A stretch of DNA of 64,000 nt from Neorhodopirellula lusitana. GTDB taxonomy: Bacteria; Planctomycetota; Planctomycetia; Pirellulales; Pirellulaceae. A model generated the notes under the pieces. The model did no database searches. It was given only the letters and a program-made list of their open reading frames with translations, and had not been told where the DNA came from. Shown here one piece after another: positions 26,339 to 34,711 of the stretch. The DNA is taken from assembly GCF_900182915.1 (NCBI RefSeq), contig NZ_FXUG01000011.1, positions 124,001-188,000 on the forward strand, read 5' to 3'. Every line of letters begins with the position of its first letter. The first letter of the stretch is position 1. Both the position numbers and the translations under genes were made by a program.

Positions 26339-27541
26339 ATGCCTGGAATTTTGATGCCTGCCACCGCTCCCGCGTCCAAACCCGCCAAACTCGCTCTTCA
26401 AGATGGGACCGTCTATTCCGGGCAATCGCTCGGTGCGACCGGTGAAATCGCTGGCGAGGTTGTCTTCAATACATCGATGACCGGCTATCAGGAAATCCTG
26501 ACCGACCCGAGCTATTGCGGCCAAATCGTCACAATGACCTATCCCGAAATTGGGAACTACGGCGTGAACTCGGTCGACATCGAACGAAAAGGCACGGCTC
26601 TGTCCGGCTTCATCGTCCGCAACGAAAGCCGTGTCCACAGCAACTATCGGTCCGAAGGATCGCTCGGCGACTACCTGCGAACGCACAACGTGATGGGCTT
26701 GGCGGGCATCGACACCCGAGCCTTGGTGCGACGCATCCGTGTCGAAGGTGCCATGCAAGGCGTGATCTCCACGGAAGACTTGGACGACGCATCGCTAGTG
26801 GCGAAGGCGCAAGCCGCCCCCAGCCTGGTCGGCCGCGATCTCGTAAAAGAAGTCATGCCTTCCCAACAAGAGAAATGGAACGAGGAACTCGACGAGTGGG
26901 GAGCCATCGAAGTCAATCGCAGCAGCGCTCGAGACGGCGCCGGCGACATCATCGTTTCACCCGAAATCGGTGACGAGCAGCGAACCCACGTGGTCTGCAT
27001 GGACTTCGGCATGAAGTGGAACATCCCACGCCATTTGCGGTCCCGCGGCAACCGCGTCACGATCGTTCCTGGCAACGCATCGGCTGACGACATCCGCCGC
27101 CTGCAACCCGACGGCGTCTTCCTGTCCAACGGCCCTGGCGATCCAGAACCGCTGACCTACGCTCAAAAAACAATCTCGGACCTGATTGGCGAAGTGCCGA
27201 TCTTGGGTATCTGCCTCGGTCACCAACTGCTGTCGATCGCTTGTGGTGCCAAAACATTCAAGCTGAAATTCGGCCACCGTGGTGCCAACCAGCCCGTGAT
27301 CAACTTGAAAACCGAGCGAGTTGAAATTACGACTCAAAACCATGGCTTTGCCGTCGACGACAAAGACCTGCCCGATTGCCTGGAAGTAACCCACCGCCAC
27401 CTCAACGATGACACGATCGCGGGCGTGCGGCACCGGGAAGCCAACGCGTTCGCGGTGCAGTACCACCCCGAAGCGGCTGCTGGGCCTCACGACAGTCATT
27501 ACTTGTTCGACCGCTTCCAAGCGATGCTGAAGAAAGCCTAA
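26339..27541 (+). CDS. carA: Carbamoyl-phosphate synthase small (glutamine amidotransferase) subunit
   Basis: A 400-residue cytoplasmic enzyme that hydrolyses glutamine and passes ammonia to CarB for carbamoyl-phosphate, feeding pyrimidine and arginine synthesis. The N-terminal CarA domain opens LALQDGTVYSGQSLGA and contains FNTSMTGYQEILTDPSY. The C-terminal class I glutaminase has nucleophile C292 in GICLGHQ and catalytic H376 and E378 in YHPEA. The start may be ATG 26339 or ATG 26354; the difference is five residues before the domain. CarB is not in the window, so the subunits are unlinked here. A promoter-like pair lies just upstream and a hairpin just downstream. Confidence 0.96.
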   Translation: MPGILMPATAPASKPAKLALQDGTVYSGQSLGATGEIAGEVVFNTSMTGYQEILTDPSYCGQIVTMTYPEIGNYGVNSVDIERKGTALSGFIVRNESRVHSNYRSEGSLGDYLRTHNVMGLAGIDTRALVRRIRVEGAMQGVISTEDLDDASLVAKAQAAPSLVGRDLVKEVMPSQQEKWNEELDEWGAIEVNRSSARDGAGDIIVSPEIGDEQRTHVVCMDFGMKWNIPRHLRSRGNRVTIVPGNASADDIRRLQPDGVFLSNGPGDPEPLTYAQKTISDLIGEVPILGICLGHQLLSIACGAKTFKLKFGHRGANQPVINLKTERVEITTQNHGFAVDDKDLPDCLEVTHRHLNDDTIAGVRHREANAFAVQYHPEAAAGPHDSHYLFDRFQAMLKKA

Positions 27542-27567
27542 ATACGGCATTCATCTTTGCTTAAAAC

Positions 27568-27588
27568 GCTAGCCGCTTTTAGGCTAGC
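27568..27588 (+). terminator. Hairpin after carA
   Basis: A perfect 7-bp stem, GCTAGCC/GGCTAGC, closes a 7-base loop (GCTTTTA), 27 bases after the carA stop. No T tract follows, so it may act as a factor-dependent terminator or a 3'-end stabiliser. Confidence 0.4.
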
Positions 27589-27758
27589 CACAGATCGTTC
27601 CAGATCACCGAAGCGTTGAACAACCTGGGTCCATGACCGCCCGGGCCATCGCCTCATTCACGATCAAGACGAACATCAACGTTAAGCCTGGACAAAGCAC
27701 TACCGCCTTCTAAAACCAGCCCAACATCCCCTCTCAATTTATCACTCGAAAACCTGCA

Positions 27759-29258
27759 ATGGCTGCCAAGACCGCGATCACTCCCACCCGTGCCGATGAT
27801 TATCCGGAGTGGTATCAGCAGGTCATCCGGGCTGCCGACCTTGCCGAGAACTCGCCAGTTCGCGGCTGCATGGTGATCAAACCATGGGGCTACCAGTTGT
27901 GGGAAAACATCCAGCGTGCTCTGGATGACATGTTCAAAGCAACCGGTCACCAAAACGCCTACTTCCCGCTGTTCATTCCGATGAGCTTTCTGGAAAAGGA
28001 AGCCGAACACGTCGAAGGATTCGCCAAAGAATGCGCGGTGGTCACGCACCACCGACTTGAGCCCGATCCCGAGGGTGGCCTGCGTCCCGCTGGCAAACTC
28101 GAAGAACCGCTGATCGTTCGCCCCACCAGCGAAACCATTATCGGCGCAACGTATGCGAAATGGGTCCAAAGCTACCGCGACCTGCCGATCCTGATCAACC
28201 AATGGGCCAACGTCGTTCGCTGGGAAATGCGAACCCGGATGTTCTTGCGAACCGCCGAGTTCTTGTGGCAAGAAGGACACACCGTGCACGCCACCGCTGA
28301 CGAAGCGATCGAAGAAACCGAACGCATGGTCGAAGTCTACCGTGACTTCGCCGAAAACTGGATGGCCATGCCCGTCATCGTCGGCAGCAAGACTCCGCTG
28401 GAACGATTCCCCGGTGCAGTGGAAACACTGTCCATCGAAGCCATGATGCAAGACCGCAAAGCCTTGCAAGCGGGCACGAGCCACTTCCTGGGACAAAACT
28501 TCTCCAAGGCTCAAGACATCAAATTCCAGTCCGTCAGCGGCGACATCGAACACGCCTGGACGACGTCATGGGGCGTCAGCACACGACTGGTCGGCGCGTT
28601 GATCATGACGCACAGCGACGACGATGGACTTGTCTTGCCACCCCGCTTGGCTCCCGCCCAAGTCGTGATTCAGCCCATCTACAAAGAAGACTCACGTGAC
28701 GACGTGATGGCTTACGTGAACAGCCTGCGCGACGAACTGGCGGCCCAAACCTACGCGGGCGCTCCCGTGCGAGTCGTGATCGACGACCGAGACATTCGCG
28801 GTGGCGAAAAGAAGTGGTACCACGTCAAACGCGGTGTGCCGATTCGCCTGGAAGTCGGCCCCAAAGACATGGCTGCTGGCAGCGTCTTTTGTGGCATCCG
28901 AAACAAGCCCAAGAGCGTTGGTGTTCCTCGCGAAGAAATCGTGTCGACCATCGGCGAAAAACTCGAAACACTCCAGCGTGAACTGTTCGAAGCCGCCTTG
29001 GAACTGCGAGAATCCAATACAGTGGAGATCGACAATGAGGCGGACTTCCGTGCTTACTTCAATTCCAAAGACGAAGACCAAATCGCCGGCGGTTTCGCAC
29101 ACTGCTACTTTGCCGATGAGGCCTCGCTGCAGCCACTCTTGAAAGAACTCAAGGTGACGATTCGGTGCGTGCCGATCAACAGCGAAGCCAAACAAGGGAC
29201 CTGCTTCTTCACCGGAAAGCCTACAGATCAAAAAGGCGTCTTCGCAAAGGCGTACTAA
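27759..29258 (+). CDS. proS: Prolyl-tRNA synthetase, archaeal/eukaryotic-like type
   Basis: A 499-residue class II synthetase that charges tRNA-Pro. Motif 1 is in RGCMVIKPWGYQLWENIQ, motif 2 in the NQWANVVRWEMRTRMFLR region with TAEFLWQEGHT, and motif 3 near the AWTTSWGVSTRLVGALIM segment. Absence of the roughly 180-residue editing insertion, and the terminal FAKAY ending in tyrosine, mark the short archaeal/eukaryotic-like (type 3) ProRS rather than the E. coli type. This form is known in many bacteria. Length is normal. The gene appears alone, followed by a tandem repeat and a hairpin. Confidence 0.96.
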   Translation: MAAKTAITPTRADDYPEWYQQVIRAADLAENSPVRGCMVIKPWGYQLWENIQRALDDMFKATGHQNAYFPLFIPMSFLEKEAEHVEGFAKECAVVTHHRLEPDPEGGLRPAGKLEEPLIVRPTSETIIGATYAKWVQSYRDLPILINQWANVVRWEMRTRMFLRTAEFLWQEGHTVHATADEAIEETERMVEVYRDFAENWMAMPVIVGSKTPLERFPGAVETLSIEAMMQDRKALQAGTSHFLGQNFSKAQDIKFQSVSGDIEHAWTTSWGVSTRLVGALIMTHSDDDGLVLPPRLAPAQVVIQPIYKEDSRDDVMAYVNSLRDELAAQTYAGAPVRVVIDDRDIRGGEKKWYHVKRGVPIRLEVGPKDMAAGSVFCGIRNKPKSVGVPREEIVSTIGEKLETLQRELFEAALELRESNTVEIDNEADFRAYFNSKDEDQIAGGFAHCYFADEASLQPLLKELKVTIRCVPINSEAKQGTCFFTGKPTDQKGVFAKAY

Positions 29259-29269
29259 GGCACGCATTG

Positions 29270-29365
29270 CTAGATCACTGGCCTGCTAGATCGCTGGCCT
29301 GCTAGATCACTGGCCTGTTTGATCACTGGTCTGTTTGATCACTGGCCTGTCGAATGACTGGCCTG
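29270..29365 (+). repeat. Six-unit tandem array of a 16-base repeat
   Basis: Six head-to-tail 16-base units start at 29270, 29286, 29302, 29318, 29334 and 29350. The first three read CTAGATCACTGGCCTG with one change; the later ones drift (TTTGATCACTGGTCTG, then TCGAATGACTGGCCTG). The array starts 11 bases after the proS stop. The gradient of divergence suggests expansion by slippage or unequal exchange from one end. Confidence 0.9.
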
Positions 29366-29426
29366 TTGAGTTGGTAACTCGCTAACGCACTGGGTAACGG
29401 AGTCTTGGTTCCACCGATGCCATTTT

Positions 29427-29446
29427 CGCCTCGCATGCTTGAGGCG
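29427..29446 (+). terminator. Hairpin between convergent proS and the pilus operon
   Basis: A perfect 6-bp stem CGCCTC/GAGGCG closes an 8-base loop and is followed by TTTCC. It lies 27 bases beyond the stop codon of the convergent pseudopilin gene, so it may serve either transcript. Confidence 0.4.
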
Positions 29447-29472
29447 TTTCCAACAGCTCCGCGAACGATTAA

Positions 29473-29838
29473 CTAGTTGTCCGGATGGTACTGGCAGGTC
29501 ACCTTCCCGCTGCGCAACAGGTAGTTTGACCCGCCCGTCTTCGCGGCCACGGGGCACCGTGGCAACGTCTTGCCAGCGTAATCGCTATTCGTGATGTTGG
29601 TCATGCTGCTATCGGGCCAGCGACCGGTCTCTTGCTGGTACAGCTCCACCTGCGACTGCAAGGAAACTCGATGCCCTTGGCAAGTTCTCGAGTGGGCAAC
29701 ATCGCTACGGCCGCTCATCATGGAAAAACCCGCGACCGCTAGCATGGATGTGATCACAACGGCAGCCACAATTTCCAGCAAACTAAACCCTGCTCGGGAA
29801 CGCAATCGGCCTGCGTGACGGCTTGTCTTGTAAATCAC
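29473..29838 (-). CDS. Type II secretion/type IV pseudopilin
   Basis: A 121-residue prepilin-like protein. A basic leader ends at glycine before FSLLEIVAAVVITSM, the prepilin peptidase recognition and assembly helix (cleavage expected after G17, glutamate at mature position 5). After the helix comes a small globular domain with four cysteines (including C42 in HSRTCQGH and two near the C-terminus), reminiscent of ComGC/GspG-type minor or major pilins. It starts at GTG 29838, overlapping the stop of the GspF-like gene by one base (TAGTG). It is the last gene of a four-gene cluster with GspF, GspE and a receiver protein, so it is probably the main subunit of that filament. Confidence 0.88.
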   Translation of the reverse strand: MIYKTSRHAGRLRSRAGFSLLEIVAAVVITSMLAVAGFSMMSGRSDVAHSRTCQGHRVSLQSQVELYQQETGRWPDSSMTNITNSDYAGKTLPRCPVAAKTGGSNYLLRSGKVTCQYHPDN

Positions 29839-31013
29839 TATTCAAGTACCTCAAACATATGGAACATGGGTGTGTAGATCGAAAGCACCATGCCACCAAT
29901 CATGACTGCCAGACCGATCGTCAGGATCGGCTCAAGCAAACCGACGGTCGCGTCGATGCGATACTCGAGCCGTTCACGCAAGTGGTCGCACGTCCCCGTA
30001 AGCGATCGAGAAAACTCGCCCGATTGCTCGCCCACGCCAATCAGCTGGCATAGCGTCGCGGGAAAGAACTCTTCATGACGCCCTAGCTCGACGCTTAGTT
30101 TTTCGCCTCGCCGGACGCCTTGGTTAATTTCATTGATCGCTCGACGAACGCAGCGATTCCGGACACATGCGGCCGATACTTCGATCGCATCGACCGGCTT
30201 GTAACCACACTGCACCATCGCCGAAGTCGCTTCCACAAATTGCAAAACGGCGGCATCGCGAAGCCATGGTCCCATGATGGGCAACTTCAATAGCACGGCA
30301 TCCATCTGAATTGCGATCTTGGGTTTACTGCGTCCGATGATCCACAAGCTTGCCAACACACCTAAGACCGGCAAAGCCATCCAGCCGTACTGCAGCATGA
30401 CACGACTCGTGCCGGTCACAAACCGAGTAACCGGTGGAAGGTCCACGCCACTGCTGCTGTAAACGGTTTCGAACTCCGGAACAACAACAAGGCACATGAA
30501 GATCATCAGGCCGAAACCAGCGACCGTGATTAGCATCGGATAGCTGATCTTCGTGATAATTCGTTTCCGCAACGCAACCTTGCGTTCCATCTGTTCGCAC
30601 ACTCGAGCCATCGCCGTTTCAAGCGAACCGCTTCGCTCGCCCAACCGGATCTGTTGCACCTGCATGGACGAGAACGTTCGCGGGTAGCGTGCCATCGCAT
30701 CGCTAATCGTGCCGCCCGAAACAATCGTGCTGCGCATCTTCAACAACACGCTTTGATACTTTCGATTGGACCGATCCATCGCAAGGGAGCCCAACGCCTT
30801 CGGCAAGCTCAATCCGTTTTGCAATAGCATCAACAGCATCCGCAATAGCTGCGAAAGCGGGACGGCTGGAATTTTGTTGGACTCGCAGCCTTTGGCCAGT
30901 TTACGTGACGGACCGCCCACTTCAATCGAATTGAGTTTCTGCAACAGAGCCCTGAAACCTCCCGAAGAGGAGGCTGCGGCGGAACGTTGACGGGCGAGCG
31001 ATGAAGTATTCAT
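29838..31013 (-). CDS. Type II secretion/type IV pilus inner-membrane platform protein (GspF/PilC)
   Basis: A 391-residue protein with two tandem T2SSF domains, roughly residues 55-180 and 255-380, each ending in a helix; hydrophobic segments lie at about 157-178, 208-226 and 360-385. Motifs such as LLQNGLSLPKAL, RLGERSGSLETAM and its second-domain counterpart IGVGEQSGEFSRSL show the duplication. GspF/PilC links the ATPase to the growing pilus. ATG 31013 is chosen; an in-frame TTG at 31037 adds eight residues. The gene is followed directly by the pseudopilin and preceded at 143 bases by the ATPase. Confidence 0.93.
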   Translation of the reverse strand: MNTSSLARQRSAAASSSGGFRALLQKLNSIEVGGPSRKLAKGCESNKIPAVPLSQLLRMLLMLLQNGLSLPKALGSLAMDRSNRKYQSVLLKMRSTIVSGGTISDAMARYPRTFSSMQVQQIRLGERSGSLETAMARVCEQMERKVALRKRIITKISYPMLITVAGFGLMIFMCLVVVPEFETVYSSSGVDLPPVTRFVTGTSRVMLQYGWMALPVLGVLASLWIIGRSKPKIAIQMDAVLLKLPIMGPWLRDAAVLQFVEATSAMVQCGYKPVDAIEVSAACVRNRCVRRAINEINQGVRRGEKLSVELGRHEEFFPATLCQLIGVGEQSGEFSRSLTGTCDHLRERLEYRIDATVGLLEPILTIGLAVMIGGMVLSIYTPMFHMFEVLE

Positions 31014-31156
31014 GAAAGTGTTTGGGTTAGCGAGCAACGATGTCGCGAAACAGGAATGAAGCGAAGTCTTAAGTTGTCGTGCAGCTTTGGGTGGTGCCTG
31101 ATTGAGTGAGCGGTTAGCCTCAGCAAGCTGAGCTAACCTGATTGAGCAGTCTGCAT

Positions 31157-32926
31157 TTATCCGGCCGCCGACTCAACGACAACACCCGGGTCTGAATCAC
31201 GGCGACCGCCCAGTTTGTTATCCGCTAAACTACTACGACGATCTCCGCTAGTCTTGAAGTACACCTCTTCCAACGAAGTTCGTCCGGCCATCGCAGCCTC
31301 CAGTCCGGCACGTCGCAGCGGGATCATCCCAGCCTCCAATGCCATCTCTTCGAGCTGCGAGTGAGGCACGCCGGCCTCAATCGCTGCAGTGATATCGGAG
31401 TTGATTGGCATGATTTCGAAAATCGGCATCCGACCTGCAAAACCGCTACCCAAACATCGCTTGCAACCTTCTCCACGGAAGAATCGCGTGTCACGCGGAA
31501 CCGACCCTTCGGGGTCCAACGCTTCCAATAGGTTCCGGTTGGCCGGTGCCTCTTTCTTGCAACTTTCGCAAACGCAACGCAACAATCGCTGAGCAACACT
31601 GCCCAACAAAGAACCGGCAATCTTAAAGTGGTCAACGCCCAGGTCAGCCATCCGCTGCACCGCACCGACTGCATCATTCGTGTGCAACGTACTGATCACC
31701 ATGTGCCCGGTCAGCGCGGCTTGAACGGCAGTTGTCGCCGTCTCGCAATCTCGGATCTCACCCAGCATGATGACGTCCGGGTCTTGCCGCATGATGTACT
31801 TCAACGCATTGGCAAAACCCATGCCGAATTCATTATCGCTTTGCACTTGGTTGATACCGGGCAAACGATACTCAACCGGATCCTCAACCGTCACAATGTT
31901 TCGATCGTCGTTGTTGAGGTGTTCCAAAGCCGCGTACAACGTCGTGCTTTTACCGCTGCCCGTTGGCCCCGTCACAACAAACATGCCGTGCGGCTTATCC
32001 AGAATGCTTCGAATCGTTTCGTAGTCACGGGACGGCATCCCGATACCGGCCAAATCGAAGGTCTGACCGCCTTCATCCAGCAATCGCAACACGAGCTTTT
32101 GTCCGTCGACTGTCGGAATCCCGCTAACGCGAAAACCGACCCGCTTGCCGTTTTCGTAAACGGTGAGGTGCCCGTCTTGAGGACGGCGGTTTTCCGTGGT
32201 GTCCATATCGCCCATCACCTTGATTCGGCTAATCACCGGATCTTCAATGTGATTGGGGATCGTCATCGCGACTTGAAGCTCACCGTCGACCCGATAACGA
32301 ACTCGCATTTCCGGTTTGTAAGGTTCCAAGTGAATATCACTGGCGCCCGCCGTCACGGCACCCGACAAGATTGCCTGCACCAGTTTCACCACCGGCGCGT
32401 CTTCTTGTCCGACGTTGGCCGCGGCGAACTCATCCTCTTCGTCCGTTTCGCCAACCTCAGCCATTTCAGCCATCTTCATATCGACAATCGTTTGCCGCGC
32501 GAACGCTCGGTCATCGTAAACCCGATTCAACAGCGCCAGCACATCGTCCTTAAGAGCAACAACAGGCCGAATGTGATAGCCCGTCATCAACTCCACTTCC
32601 GCAATTGTCTCAATGTCGTCGGGCGCGACCATCGCAAGCGTCAGCGTACGATGGTTGACCGCGATCGCTCCGCACTCACGCGAACGTGCAAAGTCTTCCG
32701 GCATGAGCCGCGCGACCTGCGGGTTCACCGCCGAAAAATCGATGTCGACGTATGCCACACCGAACTGTTCAGCCAAGGCTTCGCCAAGCTGCTGATTGCT
32801 CAACAACGATTGATTGACCAACCAATCACCCAACATCACCCCGCGAGGCTTGGATGTAAACGCCGCATCGATCTGCTCCGTCGTCAGGACGTGTTGATCA
32901 ATTAGGATGTCGCCGAGTCGTCTCAT
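31157..32926 (-). CDS. Type II secretion/type IV pilus assembly ATPase (GspE/PilB) with MshEN-like N-terminus
   Basis: A 589-residue hexameric ATPase that powers pilus or pseudopilus extension. Walker A is GPTGSGKST (320-328), Walker B and its Asp box lie at VIMLGEIRD (386-392), and a tetracysteine zinc motif uses C453/C456 and C488/C491. The N-terminus has two R/M-LG-D-x-L repeats (RLGDILIDQ at 3, MLGDWLVNQ at 31), the layout of MshEN domains that bind cyclic di-GMP in other GspE/PilB proteins. A 20-residue acidic linker (about 157-175) separates the N-domain from the ATPase. The cluster also has a GspF and a pseudopilin but no secretin, prepilin peptidase or GspL/M here. Confidence 0.95.
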   Translation of the reverse strand: MRRLGDILIDQHVLTTEQIDAAFTSKPRGVMLGDWLVNQSLLSNQQLGEALAEQFGVAYVDIDFSAVNPQVARLMPEDFARSRECGAIAVNHRTLTLAMVAPDDIETIAEVELMTGYHIRPVVALKDDVLALLNRVYDDRAFARQTIVDMKMAEMAEVGETDEEDEFAAANVGQEDAPVVKLVQAILSGAVTAGASDIHLEPYKPEMRVRYRVDGELQVAMTIPNHIEDPVISRIKVMGDMDTTENRRPQDGHLTVYENGKRVGFRVSGIPTVDGQKLVLRLLDEGGQTFDLAGIGMPSRDYETIRSILDKPHGMFVVTGPTGSGKSTTLYAALEHLNNDDRNIVTVEDPVEYRLPGINQVQSDNEFGMGFANALKYIMRQDPDVIMLGEIRDCETATTAVQAALTGHMVISTLHTNDAVGAVQRMADLGVDHFKIAGSLLGSVAQRLLRCVCESCKKEAPANRNLLEALDPEGSVPRDTRFFRGEGCKRCLGSGFAGRMPIFEIMPINSDITAAIEAGVPHSQLEEMALEAGMIPLRRAGLEAAMAGRTSLEEVYFKTSGDRRSSLADNKLGGRRDSDPGVVVESAAG

Positions 32927-33033
32927 GGAATCGCTGCGGGATTGGGTGGTAGGGGAAAACGTGGTGCGAATGCGAGGCGGAGTTGTAGTCGAACAAACCA
33001 GGTCATCTGCCGACTGGGCACAGACCGTTTCAG

Positions 33034-33429
33034 CTAAGAAACAAGCATGCCACCCACAAGGTTTTGAATCTTCTCTTCCAGCACGGTTGGATCGAACGGC
33101 GTGATCAAGTAGTCCTGGGCACCAGCCAAATAGGCCCGCCGGACCGACTCTAGACTGGGATCAAGCGACAACATCAATACTGGAAAGGATTCGTTCGCCT
33201 TGTATTCCAGGCGTAACTCGGTCAGCCATTCAATGCCGTCGCCATGAGGAAGCTTGGTGTCCACGATCAGCAAATCAATGCTCTCGTGGCGAAGCCAGTC
33301 TTTCGCTTGAGCACCTTCGCTGACGATCTTGATGTCATAGCCAAGCAACTCCAAACGAAACGATGTGAGGTCGGCCAACACCGACTCTGGTTCGACAAGC
33401 AAGATGCGGAGTTGCTGCGCTAGAGACAT
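33034..33429 (-). CDS. Stand-alone response-regulator receiver domain, degenerate
   Basis: A 131-residue single receiver domain without an output domain. The phosphoacceptor aspartate is present (D57 in LLIVDTKLP) and S88 takes the place of the switch Thr/Ser. The acidic pair is altered (E13-P-E15 in LLVEPES) and the invariant lysine before Pro-Phe is a threonine (T110 in YLITPFD). Without that lysine, phosphorylation-coupled signalling would probably be weak or absent, so it may work as a constitutive protein-protein adaptor. It sits 107 bases upstream of the GspE gene in the same direction, suggesting control of pilus or secretion function. No histidine kinase is nearby. Confidence 0.87.
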   Translation of the reverse strand: MSLAQQLRILLVEPESVLADLTSFRLELLGYDIKIVSEGAQAKDWLRHESIDLLIVDTKLPHGDGIEWLTELRLEYKANESFPVLMLSLDPSLESVRRAYLAGAQDYLITPFDPTVLEEKIQNLVGGMLVS

Positions 33430-33493
33430 GGTGATACGGCTTGTTGGATTGGTAGAGCGTGACGGCGAACGTCGCTGGAGTTCGCGAAAGTGG

Positions 33494-33531
33494 ATTCGAG
33501 CGTATCGAATGCTAGGTCACGCTTTCGTGAC
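33494..33531. promoter_or_regulatory. Adjacent inverted repeats between pilus operon and diguanylate cyclase
   Basis: Two perfect inverted repeats lie five bases apart: ATTCGA-GCGTA-TCGAAT (33494-33510) and GTCACG-CTTT-CGTGAC (33516-33531). They are in the 382-base divergent gap 33430-33811, about 65-100 bases upstream of the receiver gene start. The first looks like an operator half-site pair, the second like a short hairpin or operator. Nothing else in the gap was recognised. Confidence 0.4.
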
Positions 33532-33811
33532 AGGCGAATCGGAAGTGATCACCCATCCACCCCACGCCCTGTTTCGACCAACCGCCAATCCAACCAACCA
33601 TTGCAATCATCACAAACGACAATTTCGTCGGGGGGTGCGAAGGAAACTTTTGGCTGTTTATTGCGCATAGCTCATCCCAAGTGACATCGTTCCCCATATT
33701 TACGATGTGCCTCGGCCGTGAAACTCATTTCGCGACGCCAAGACCTGCAGCGGAAACCGACACCTGTTGCAGAAATAGTTTGATAACGCCGGTTTCAATG
33801 GATGCATTCAC

Positions 33812-34597
33812 TTGCCTGACGTTTCGCTATTCGTAATCACTTCACTTGGCTGGATGCTCAGTGGGTTCTTGTTGTGCCGACTAACAACAAGCCGTTCGCT
33901 GCTGGACGATCGACGCCAACCGGACGACCAATGTCCTTCCACCATACCGGGCAGTCGGTATAGCGAAGGATTCATGGTTCTTGATCTGCAAGAGATGGAA
34001 CACATGCTCAACCGGGCTCGTGCCAGCCGCGAAGAGATCAAGGCGAGCCATGCCGAAATGCAACAGCTGATCGTGGAAGATCCATTAACCGGATGCCGCA
34101 ATCGCCGTGCGATGGGCCATCAAGCTCAAGACCTATGGACCAAACACACCGAATCCGGCGAGGCCCTCTCGTGCCTGATGTTTGACGTCGACCACTTCAA
34201 AAAATTCAACGACGACCACGGTCACGCGACCGGCGACGAAGTGCTGCGACGTGTAGGCCAAGCTCTACGATCTACGTTTGCTGGCGTGGGCCAAGTGTAT
34301 CGCTACGGTGGTGAGGAATTTTGCGTCCTCCTTCCCGGTCACGACCTCGCCGAATCAAGATGGATTGCCGAGCGAGTCCGCAAAACGATCGAAGAGATTC
34401 AGATCGAATCCAACACCAGCGAAGAGATGCTGCATGTCACCGCCAGCGTGGGGGCAACTGACCTCAAACAACAAGCGACCTCTTGCGACGAGATGATCGC
34501 CCAAGCGGACCATTGCCTTTACATGGCGAAGCGAAAAGGACGTAACATCGTGATCGCTTACGATAAAGAAGTCGCCAACGCCCACTTCCGACCCTAA
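33812..34597 (+). CDS. Diguanylate cyclase (GGDEF domain)
   Basis: A 261-residue protein that should make cyclic di-GMP from two GTP. The active-site motif is GGEEF (166-170), preceded by the metal and substrate residues FDVDHFKKFNDDHGH (124-138). The N-terminus holds one hydrophobic helix (about 4-22) and a short charged linker with a possible coiled coil (about 60-88). The product-inhibition I-site RxxD is absent: A and G occupy the positions nine and six before GGEEF. The start is TTG 33812, which keeps the helix whole; ATG 33854 would cut it. It is divergent from the GspE cluster, whose ATPase has a putative cyclic di-GMP-binding domain, so the two may act together. Confidence 0.9.
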   Translation: MPDVSLFVITSLGWMLSGFLLCRLTTSRSLLDDRRQPDDQCPSTIPGSRYSEGFMVLDLQEMEHMLNRARASREEIKASHAEMQQLIVEDPLTGCRNRRAMGHQAQDLWTKHTESGEALSCLMFDVDHFKKFNDDHGHATGDEVLRRVGQALRSTFAGVGQVYRYGGEEFCVLLPGHDLAESRWIAERVRKTIEEIQIESNTSEEMLHVTASVGATDLKQQATSCDEMIAQADHCLYMAKRKGRNIVIAYDKEVANAHFRP

Positions 34598-34602
34598 AAA
34601 CA

Positions 34603-34645
34603 CTCACGCCGCTTGCGACTCATAGCGGACGCGGACGCAGGTGAG
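34603..34645. terminator. Nested inverted repeats between convergent genes
   Basis: CTCAC (34603-34607) pairs with GTGAG (34641-34645) and CCGCT (34609-34613) with AGCGG (34624-34628), between the convergent diguanylate cyclase and FecR genes. Loops are unequal and there is no T tract, so terminator function is only suggested by position. Confidence 0.25.
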
Positions 34646-34711
34646 AAAGACGGCCGACACATGCGATCGGGCCGATAAAATTGAATTCATGCTAACGCCA
34701 GCACGGACCGA

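Noticed and set aside
31628..32905. A 425-codon plus-strand open frame opposite the GspE gene
   Set aside because: It is the exact antisense shadow of gspE, low in family-like motifs and rich in His/Arg/Asn as expected from reversed codons.
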